From NCBI GenBank assembly GCA_900551355.1, contig URVR01000006.1, forward strand, positions 1 to 20,145: DNA of 20,145 nt. The letters run 5' to 3'. The notes under the pieces are model-generated. The model ran no database searches and was not told the DNA's origin. It worked only from the letters and a program-made list of their open reading frames with translations. Shown piece by piece: positions 1 through 5,481 of the stretch. This DNA comes from an uncultured Eubacteriales bacterium. Its GTDB lineage: Bacteria; Bacillota; Clostridia; Oscillospirales; Oscillospiraceae. How positions within the stretch are numbered: the stretch's first letter is position 1; every line of letters starts with the position of its first letter. Made by a program: the position numbers and the translations under genes.

Positions 1-1
1 G

Positions 2-1519
2 GCGATAGAAGCCGTGCGTAGCGGCGAAACTCAGTTCATACCGTCGCGTTTTGACAAGATATATTTCAATTGGATGGAGAACATCCGCGATTGGTGCATA
101 TCGCGTCAGCTTTGGTGGGGACATCGCATACCGGCGTATTACTGCGACGAATGCGGCCATATCAACGTCAGCCGTGAAGACCCGACGAAGTGCGAAAAAT
201 GCGGCTGCACGAAGCTGACCCGCGACGAGGACGTGCTCGATACGTGGTTCTCGTCCGGTCTGTGGCCGTTCTCCACGCTCGGCTGGCCCGATCTGAACTC
301 GGAAGACCTCAAATACTGGTATCCGACGACCGATATGGTCACGGGCTATGACATCATCTTCTTCTGGGTGGCCCGCATGATCTTCTCCGGCATGGAGCAG
401 ATGAAGAAGGAGCCGTTCAAGACCGTGTTCATCCACGGCCTGGTCCGCGATGACAAGGGCCGCAAGATGTCCAAGTCTCTGGGCAACGGCATCGATCCCC
501 TGGAAATGGCGGAAAAGTACGGCGCCGACGCCCTGCGCTTCAACCTCATCACCGGCAACAGCCCCGGCAACGACATGCGCTTCTTCGTGGAGAAGTGCGA
601 GGCCATGCGCAACTTTGCCAACAAGATCTGGAACGCCAGCCGCTTCGTGATGATGAACCTGTCCATTGACAAGGTGCAGCTGCCGGAGAAGCTGGAGCTG
701 GAGGACAAGTGGGTCCTGAGCCGCCTGAACACCCTGATCCGCGAGGTCACCGACAATCTGGAGGCCTACGAACTGGGCGTGGCCTCCGCCAAGATCTACG
801 ACTTCATCTGGGACACCTACTGCGACTGGTATATCGAGCTGACCAAGACCCGCCTCAACGGCGAGGACGAAAACGCCAAGCTGGCGGCGGAGAACGTGCT
901 GTGCTATGTGCTGCTGCGCATCATGGAGCTGCTGCACCCGTTCATGCCCTTCATCACCGAGGAGATCTGGCAGGCGCTGCCCCACGAGGGCGACTATCTG
1001 ATCTCCGCCAGATGGCCGGAGTATCAGGACGCGCTGCACTTCCCGGAGGCCGAGACGGCCATGGAAGCGGTGAAGGACGCCATCTCCGCCATCCGCGCTC
1101 GCCGCGCCGAGATGAACGTGCCGCCAAGCCGCAAGGCACAGGTCATCATCGTGGCCGCCAAGCCCGAGAACTACCAGCTGGGCGCGCATTTCATCACCCG
1201 TATGGCCTACGCCAGCGAGCTGACGGTGCAGACCGCCGCGCCCGCCGACCTGACCGGTATGGTGACGGTGGCGACCCACGACGCTACCATCTATATGCCC
1301 ATGGCGGAGCTGGTGGACATCGCCAAGGAGCTGGAGCGCATCGCCGCTGAACGCAAAAAAGCAGAGGAGAACCTGCAGCGCATCGAGGCCAAGCTGGCCA
1401 ACGAGTCCTTCACCTCCCGCGCCCCCGAAAACGTGGTGAACGCCGAGCGTGAGAAGGCGGAAAAGGCTCGCGCCCTCATCGCCAAGCTGGACGAGTCCGC
1501 CGCCGCGATGAAGCTCTGA
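2..1519 (+). CDS. valS: Valine--tRNA ligase, 3' part (5' end outside window)
   Basis: Class I aminoacyl-tRNA synthetase that charges tRNA-Val with valine in the cytoplasm. Only the C-terminal ~505 residues are present; the reading frame is open to the window edge (codons from base 2 read A-I-E-A-V-R-S-G), so the GTG at 14 is not the start. Visible: the WCISRQLWWGHRIPAYYC segment, a Cys-rich stretch (CDECGH, CEKCGC) that looks like a zinc knuckle, the DTWFSSGLWPF segment, the KMSKS ATP-binding loop (RKMSKSLGN, about bases 464-490), the anticodon-binding helical domain, and the C-terminal Lys/Glu-rich coiled coil (about bases 1300-1515) typical of bacterial ValRS. The HIGH motif lies upstream. 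The first ~340 bases use ATA, GAA, ACG, TCG and CCG codons that almost disappear afterwards, which suggests a mosaic gene or an assembly join. Confidence 0.97.
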   Translation, partial: AIEAVRSGETQFIPSRFDKIYFNWMENIRDWCISRQLWWGHRIPAYYCDECGHINVSREDPTKCEKCGCTKLTRDEDVLDTWFSSGLWPFSTLGWPDLNSEDLKYWYPTTDMVTGYDIIFFWVARMIFSGMEQMKKEPFKTVFIHGLVRDDKGRKMSKSLGNGIDPLEMAEKYGADALRFNLITGNSPGNDMRFFVEKCEAMRNFANKIWNASRFVMMNLSIDKVQLPEKLELEDKWVLSRLNTLIREVTDNLEAYELGVASAKIYDFIWDTYCDWYIELTKTRLNGEDENAKLAAENVLCYVLLRIMELLHPFMPFITEEIWQALPHEGDYLISARWPEYQDALHFPEAETAMEAVKDAISAIRARRAEMNVPPSRKAQVIIVAAKPENYQLGAHFITRMAYASELTVQTAAPADLTGMVTVATHDATIYMPMAELVDIAKELERIAAERKKAEENLQRIEAKLANESFTSRAPENVVNAEREKAEKARALIAKLDESAAAMKL

Positions 1520-1570
1520 TTTTTCGCCCCAACAGGCGTGATTCGACACGGAAAACGCCCTGAATACACT

Positions 1571-1610
1571 ATAATCACCGTAGATCAACGATCTGCGGTG
1601 ATTATTTTTT
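1571..1610 (+). terminator. Rho-independent terminator after valS
   Basis: A 16-bp stem (1571-1586 with 1590-1605, one G-T pair, AAC loop) is followed directly by a run of T residues to 1610. It ends valS transcription. It also sits only 28 bases before the spoIIAA start, so the spoIIA promoter must overlap it or lie upstream of it. Confidence 0.9.
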
Positions 1611-1638
1611 AGAACGCTTTTACAAAGGAGCCATGCAT

Positions 1639-1944
1639 ATGGAAGTATCTGCCAAACGCGAGGGCAGCCAGCTGGAGCTTGCCCTGAAAGGAGAGTTGGA
1701 CCATCACGGCGCCAAGGGACTGCTGACCTGTCTGGAGCAGGAGATCCAGCGGTCGCTGCCCATGGTGCTCATTCTGGATTTCTCGGGCGTCACCTTTATG
1801 GACAGCTCCGGCATCGCCGTGGCGCTGCGGGGCTGGCAGCGCATGCGGGAGCTGGGCGGCAGCGTGGCGCTGCACCATGTGGCGCCGCAGCCCCGCAAGG
1901 TGTTCGAGGCCGCGGGCATCGGGCGCATGATGACCATTGAATAA
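1639..1944 (+). CDS. spoIIAA: Anti-sigma F factor antagonist SpoIIAA (STAS domain)
   Basis: Protein of 101 residues, one STAS domain. In sporulating Firmicutes, unphosphorylated SpoIIAA binds SpoIIAB and frees sigma F in the forespore; SpoIIAB inactivates it by phosphorylating one serine. Visible: GELDHH at residues 18-23, and the phosphorylation loop FMDSSGIAV with the expected target at Ser56. The family is usually about 115 residues, so this copy is slightly short at the C-terminus. The start is set at the ATG at 1639: AGGAG (1626-1630) is 8 bases upstream. The in-frame ATG at 1633 is only 2 bases from that site and is less likely. It is first in the spoIIAA-spoIIAB-sigF operon, 24 bases before spoIIAB. 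Confidence 0.95.
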   Translation: MEVSAKREGSQLELALKGELDHHGAKGLLTCLEQEIQRSLPMVLILDFSGVTFMDSSGIAVALRGWQRMRELGGSVALHHVAPQPRKVFEAAGIGRMMTIE

Positions 1945-1968
1945 ACAGAACAAAGGAGGAGATTACAT

Positions 1969-2412
1969 ATGACACGCGCGGAAAACTATGTGACCCTTGA
2001 ATTTCTCAGCCGCAGCAGCAACGAGAGCTTCGCCCGCACAGCGGCGGCCGGCTTCGCCGCCCAGTTGGACCCCACACTGGACGAGCTGGGCGACATCAAG
2101 ACCGCCGTCAGCGAAGCGGTGACCAACGCCATCGTCCACGCCTATCCGGACGCGCTGGGAAAGATCATCATGAAAATGAAGCTCCTGAAGGGCGGCGTTC
2201 TGGAGATCACCGTCCGCGACTGGGGCCGCGGCATCACCAATGTGGAGGAGGCCCGCCGTCCGCTGTTCACCACCGGCGGCAGCGAACGCAGCGGCATGGG
2301 CTTCACCATCATGGAGAGCTTCATGGACAAGCTCACCGTCCGCTCGGTGCCGGGAAAGGGCACCACCGTCCAGATGCGCAAGCGCATCGTCCCGCGCCTG
2401 GTGTCCCGATGA
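1969..2412 (+). CDS. spoIIAB: Anti-sigma F factor / serine kinase SpoIIAB
   Basis: Protein of 147 residues, GHKL-type ATPase fold. It holds sigma F inactive before septation and phosphorylates SpoIIAA on serine. Visible: N-box with Glu49 and Asn53 (SEAVTNAIVHAYPD, residues 48-61), G1 box D84-W-G-R-G88, and the later ATP-lid/G2 segment FTTGGSERSGMGF (100-112) followed by GKGTTV. Length matches the family. The ribosome site AAAGGAGGA is 8-9 bases before the ATG. The last four bases (ATGA, 2409-2412) overlap the sigF start, which implies translational coupling and keeps anti-sigma and sigma levels matched, as is usual for this operon. Confidence 0.96.
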   Translation: MTRAENYVTLEFLSRSSNESFARTAAAGFAAQLDPTLDELGDIKTAVSEAVTNAIVHAYPDALGKIIMKMKLLKGGVLEITVRDWGRGITNVEEARRPLFTTGGSERSGMGFTIMESFMDKLTVRSVPGKGTTVQMRKRIVPRLVSR

Positions 2413-3119
2413 CCGCAGAGGACCGCATGGCGCTGCTGGAACGGGCGCAGCAAGGGGATGACGATGCCTGCCGGCAGATGCTGGTGGAGAACGCCGGCCT
2501 CATCTGGTCCATTGTCAAGCGCTACCGTACCTGCGGTGTGGAGGCAGACGACCTCTATCAGCTCGGATGTATTGGATTCATCAAGGCTGTAAAGGGATTT
2601 GACCTCACATACGGCACGCAGTTCTCCACCTACGCCGTACCCAAGATCGCCGGGGAGATCCGCCGCTTTCTGCGGGATGACGGCCCCATCAAAGTGGGCC
2701 GTACCCTGCGGGAAAAAGGGCAGATGCTCTGGGCCGCCCGGGAGCGGCTGCAAAACCGACTGGGCTGTGCCCCCAAGCTCTCCGAGCTGGCGGAGGAGAC
2801 CGGTCTCACCGTAGAGGAGATTGCCAACATCGAGCTGGCGGTGGTGGCCCCGGAATCCCTGCAGCAGGAGACGGCGGAGGGTCTGACGCTGGAATCGCTG
2901 CTGGGCACGGAGGAGCCGGAGGCCGGCATGGTGGAGCGCATCGCCTTGCGGGAGGCCATCAACTGCCTGCCGGAGCAGGAGCGCAAGACCATCCTGCTCC
3001 GTTTCTTCAAGGGGCTGACCCAGGAGCAGACGGCGCGCCTGCTCCACGTTTCTCAGGTGCAGGTCTCCCGGATGGAACGCCGCAGCCTGCAAAAGCTGCG
3101 GGAGCTTCTGAGCGACTGA
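2409..3119 (+). CDS. sigF: RNA polymerase sporulation sigma factor sigma F
   Basis: Protein of 236 residues; forespore-specific sigma factor, first compartment-specific regulator of sporulation. Visible: sigma-70 region 2 (about 25-95, with DLYQLGCIGFIKAVKGFD and FSTYAVPKIAGEIRRFLRD), region 3, and region 4 with its helix-turn-helix (about 185-232, LTQEQTARLLHVSQVQVSRMERRSL). Its position as third gene of spoIIA, overlapping spoIIAB by four bases, separates it from the related sigma G and sigma B. No separate ribosome site is needed if it is coupled to spoIIAB. It ends convergently with the minus-strand gene at 3132. Confidence 0.96.
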   Translation: MTAEDRMALLERAQQGDDDACRQMLVENAGLIWSIVKRYRTCGVEADDLYQLGCIGFIKAVKGFDLTYGTQFSTYAVPKIAGEIRRFLRDDGPIKVGRTLREKGQMLWAARERLQNRLGCAPKLSELAEETGLTVEEIANIELAVVAPESLQQETAEGLTLESLLGTEEPEAGMVERIALREAINCLPEQERKTILLRFFKGLTQEQTARLLHVSQVQVSRMERRSLQKLRELLSD

Positions 3120-3131
3120 CCGTTGGCATGC

Positions 3132-3914
3132 CTATGACCGCAGCCGGGGTCTGTCCGGCTGCGCACCCGTCTTTTCGTATTCCAGCGGCAGGAATTCCGT
3201 CATGACACCGCGGTATCGCTTGGGCAGGAAGGTGTTCTGACAGCGCGGATTCTTCCGCTCCCGGATGGCCACCGTCTCGAAGAAGGTCTTCCACAGCCTC
3301 CTGTATTGGATCTCCGTGTCATTCGGTGCCGCCAGCTCCAGATGCTCCAGCGGCGCGATGCGGGAGACTCCCTTGGCGTACAGCAGCACCTCCCGATGGG
3401 TACGGTCAAAGATGAAGAACGCCTCGTTGGCGTACCGGTCGCAGAAATGGTGCCGCAGCAGCGGCAGCACCCGGTTTTTCGGCTCAATGACCGCCCCCAG
3501 CACGCCGTTGTAGTCGGAGAATCTTACGAAGCCCCGCAGCTTCTCCAGCTCTCCGTTCATGTGGCGGATGGCCCTGTGCAGCGGGTAGCATACCGGATCG
3601 GACAGATCCCGCATGAAGCCGCCGCCCTCCTGAAACACCCTGCGGACAAAGGCGTAGAGGCACAGCTCCTTGTCCTCCATGCAGGTCAGGAAGGCCCGCC
3701 GCAGCACATTGGCCGCCTTGGCCGACCGTTTGACCAGCCCCTGATAGACACGTTTTCCGTGCTCCCTGTCTGTCGCCACCGTGCGCACCTCATACAGGGA
3801 CAAAAATCCCTCGTCGGCGGAAAAACCGACGGGGGATTCCTTATATACATAGCTGTCGTACACGCAGCACAGGAACCCCTCCAGCGTGCCGTCATATTGA
3901 TAGACCACATCCAT
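3132..3914 (-). CDS. TIGR03915/DUF4130-family putative DNA metabolism protein
   Basis: Protein of 260 residues from the ATG at 3914; a GTG at 3923, overlapping the upstream stop as GTGA, is an alternative start. It looks like the TIGR03915 (DUF4130) family, a widespread bacterial family with no settled activity, also found fused to uracil-DNA-glycosylase-like domains. Visible: the N-terminal YQYDGTLEGFLCCVYDSY that opens family members, a central block RAIRHMNGELEKLRGFVRFSD, then VIEPKNRVLPLLRHHFCDRY and a FIFDRTHREVLLY segment. No signal peptide or membrane helix. It directly follows the radical SAM gene (stop at 3920); this pairing is the normal arrangement for the two families. A role in DNA repair or base modification follows from the family's context, not from a catalytic motif I can name. 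Confidence 0.87.
   Translation of the reverse strand: MDVVYQYDGTLEGFLCCVYDSYVYKESPVGFSADEGFLSLYEVRTVATDREHGKRVYQGLVKRSAKAANVLRRAFLTCMEDKELCLYAFVRRVFQEGGGFMRDLSDPVCYPLHRAIRHMNGELEKLRGFVRFSDYNGVLGAVIEPKNRVLPLLRHHFCDRYANEAFFIFDRTHREVLLYAKGVSRIAPLEHLELAAPNDTEIQYRRLWKTFFETVAIRERKNPRCQNTFLPKRYRGVMTEFLPLEYEKTGAQPDRPRLRS
3139..3163. terminator. GC-rich hairpin at the sigF / DUF4130 convergence
   Basis: A 9-bp perfect inverted repeat (CGCAGCCGG at 3139-3147 with CCGGCTGCG at 3155-3163) lies inside the 3' end of the minus-strand gene and 20 bases after sigF stops. There is no adjoining T run on either strand, so its role as a terminator is only a guess from its position. Confidence 0.3.
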
Positions 3915-3919
3915 CCCGT

Positions 3920-5188
3920 TCACCCCGCGCTGTCGAACAGCGACATCTGCTCCATACCATTTTCCAATAGCAGCCCGCGCTCCATTTGTTCCAGCTGCAC
4001 CGGCAGCGTGGCAGGGGAGAAGCGCAGTCCCTGCCGCATCCGTCCGCCGCAGGTAAGGAAAAACTGCGCCCGTTTCACCACGACACCCAGCTTTTTCAGA
4101 TCCTCGAACCGCAGATTTGTCTGCCGCCGCGCCGACAGGATGCGCCGCGCGCTGACCGGTCCGATGCCAGGCACCCGCAGCAGCGTCTCCAGATCGGCCC
4201 GCATGACCTCCACCGGGAACTGCTCCAGGTGCGCCACCGCCCAGCTGGATTTCGGATCCAGCCGCTGATCAAAGTTCGGGTGTGCCTCATCCAGCAGCTC
4301 CTCCGCCCGGAAGCCGTAGAACCGCAGCAGCCAGTCGGCCTGATACAGCCGGTGCTCCCGCAGCAGCGGCGGCTTGGTGTCCAAGGCAGGGAGGAGGCTG
4401 TTCTCCACCACCGGCACATAGGCGGAGTAGAACACCCGCTTCAGCCGGTACTTCTCGTATAGCGACTCCGTCAATCGGAGGATGTGCCGGTCATCGTCAC
4501 CGGTGGCGCCTACGATGAGCTGCGTGCTTTGTCCGGCTGGGGCAAACACCGGCGCGTGCCTGTACTTTGCAAGCTCCGCCTTGCTCTGGGCCACGCCGTC
4601 CCGTATCTGCCCCATGGGCCGCAGGATGGCATTTTTCGTTTTGTCCGGCGCCAGCAGCTGCAAGCCGTCCTGGGACGGCAGCTCGATGTTGACGCTGAGC
4701 CGGTCCGCCAGCAGGCCCAGCTGCCGCACCAGTTCCGGCGAGGTGCCTGGGATGGCCTTGGCGTGGATATACCCGTTGAACCGGTACTCCTCCCGCAGGA
4801 TGCGCAGCGCCCGTATCATCTGCTCTGTGGTATAGTCCGGGCTGCGCAGCACACCGCTGGAGAGAAACAACCCCTCGATGTAATTCCGCCGGTAAAAGCC
4901 GATGGTCAGCTCCGCCAGCTCCCGCGGCGTAAACGCCGCCCGCCGCGTGTCGTTGCTGCGCCGGTTGACGCAGTATTTGCAGTCGAAGGTGCAGACGTTG
5001 GTCATCAGCACCTTCAGCAGCGTGACGCACCGCCCGTCAGCGGAGAAGCTGTGGCAGCACCCGGCAATGGAGGAGGACGTATTACCGATCATGCCGGGTC
5101 TGGAGCCGCGCCGCACACCGCTGGAGGTGCAGGCCGCGTCGTACTTGGCGGCATCCGTCAGGATGGTCAGCTTCTCCAGAACATCCAT
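3920..5188 (-). CDS. TIGR03916-family putative DNA repair/modification radical SAM protein
   Basis: Protein of 422 residues. Cys66-x3-Cys70-x2-Cys73 (CTFDCKYC) is the radical SAM 4Fe-4S motif, followed by VNRRSND. The family-typical N-terminal segment is present (KYDAACTSSG, then GCCHSFSADGRC before the cluster motif), with extra cysteines at 20, 44, 45 and 54. Near the C-terminus LLRVPGIGPVSARRIL (about 335-350) is a helix-hairpin-helix, a DNA-binding element. This layout matches TIGR03916, predicted to act on DNA; substrate and reaction are unknown. It starts 4 bases after the stop of a 39-residue gene and has no good ribosome site of its own, so coupling is likely. The promoter upstream of that small gene, with a LexA-like box, probably drives the whole operon. 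Confidence 0.9.
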   Translation of the reverse strand: MDVLEKLTILTDAAKYDAACTSSGVRRGSRPGMIGNTSSSIAGCCHSFSADGRCVTLLKVLMTNVCTFDCKYCVNRRSNDTRRAAFTPRELAELTIGFYRRNYIEGLFLSSGVLRSPDYTTEQMIRALRILREEYRFNGYIHAKAIPGTSPELVRQLGLLADRLSVNIELPSQDGLQLLAPDKTKNAILRPMGQIRDGVAQSKAELAKYRHAPVFAPAGQSTQLIVGATGDDDRHILRLTESLYEKYRLKRVFYSAYVPVVENSLLPALDTKPPLLREHRLYQADWLLRFYGFRAEELLDEAHPNFDQRLDPKSSWAVAHLEQFPVEVMRADLETLLRVPGIGPVSARRILSARRQTNLRFEDLKKLGVVVKRAQFFLTCGGRMRQGLRFSPATLPVQLEQMERGLLLENGMEQMSLFDSAG

Positions 5189-5192
5189 ATGG

Positions 5193-5312
5193 TTACGCCG
5201 CGCGGCGTCTGCGGCGAGGCGCCGGATGGTCGATGCAGTCGATGAGCCGCATCACGTTGGCAGCGATGGAGCCTGCGCCCAGCAGGGTGATCAGCAGTCC
5301 GATGGTCGTCAT
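5193..5312 (-). CDS. Small membrane peptide, 39 residues, first gene of a putative LexA-controlled operon
   Basis: A 39-codon reading frame from the ATG at 5312 to TAA at 5193-5195. Ribosome site GGAGGT lies 8 bases upstream of the ATG, stronger than that of the radical SAM gene which follows after 4 bases. Residues 4-21 (from IGLLITLLGA to NVM) form one hydrophobic helix; then comes a short polar stretch RLIDCIDHP and a basic tail RRRRRAA. The expected topology is a single-pass inner-membrane peptide. It sits behind a perfect sigma-A promoter with a LexA-like operator. I do not recognise a family. Small SOS-induced membrane peptides exist in other phyla (SidA, TisB), but similarity in sequence is not claimed. 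It could also be merely a translated leader for the radical SAM gene. Confidence 0.62.
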   Translation of the reverse strand: MTTIGLLITLLGAGSIAANVMRLIDCIDHPAPRRRRRAA

Positions 5313-5350
5313 AATCAGTTACCTCCGCGTCAAACTTATGTTCTACTCGC

Positions 5351-5379
5351 ATTATAAATCGAACAATCGTTCTTGTCAA
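5351..5379 (-). promoter_or_regulatory. Consensus sigma-A promoter for the small ORF / radical SAM / DUF4130 operon
   Basis: On the minus strand: TTGACA (5379-5374), 17-base spacer, TATAAT (5356-5351). Both hexamers and the spacing match the consensus exactly. Transcription would start near 5344, about 32 bases before the small ORF. A LexA-like box fills the spacer, so a very strong promoter is expected to be held off by a repressor. Confidence 0.85.
5361..5372. promoter_or_regulatory. Probable LexA (SOS) operator
   Basis: GAACAATCGTTC fits the Gram-positive LexA/DinR core GAAC-N4-GTTC with both half-sites perfect; the flanking base before GAAC is C, as in the Bacillus consensus. It lies between the -35 and -10 hexamers of the minus-strand promoter, a position where bound LexA would block RNA polymerase. 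Confidence 0.72.
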
Positions 5380-5387
5380 CATAAATC

Positions 5388-5399
5388 GAACAAAAATTC
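5388..5399. promoter_or_regulatory. Second, imperfect LexA-like box
   Basis: GAAC-AAAA-ATTC, one mismatch from GAAC-N4-GTTC, centred 27 bases from the first box and sharing with it the longer direct repeat ATAAATCGAACAA. It lies between the two divergent promoters, 20 bases upstream of the pcrA -35. Confidence 0.4.
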
Positions 5400-5419
5400 T
5401 ACAAAATTTGCACGAGAGG

Positions 5420-5448
5420 TTGACCGGAGGGGGCGCGTGTATTAAAAT
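5420..5448 (+). promoter_or_regulatory. Sigma-A promoter for pcrA
   Basis: TTGACC (5420-5425), 17-base spacer, TAAAAT (5443-5448). The predicted start of transcription near 5455 lies after the upstream in-frame GTG at 5452, which supports the pcrA start at 5482. Confidence 0.6.
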
Positions 5449-5481
5449 AAGGTGCAAGAAAGAGAAAAGCGAGGCTTCTGT

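Noticed and set aside
709..1350. Long plus-strand open frame overlapping valS in another phase
   Set aside because: High-GC shadow of valS: its composition is Arg/Gly/Ala/His-rich with no domain, and valS covers it fully in the conserved frame.
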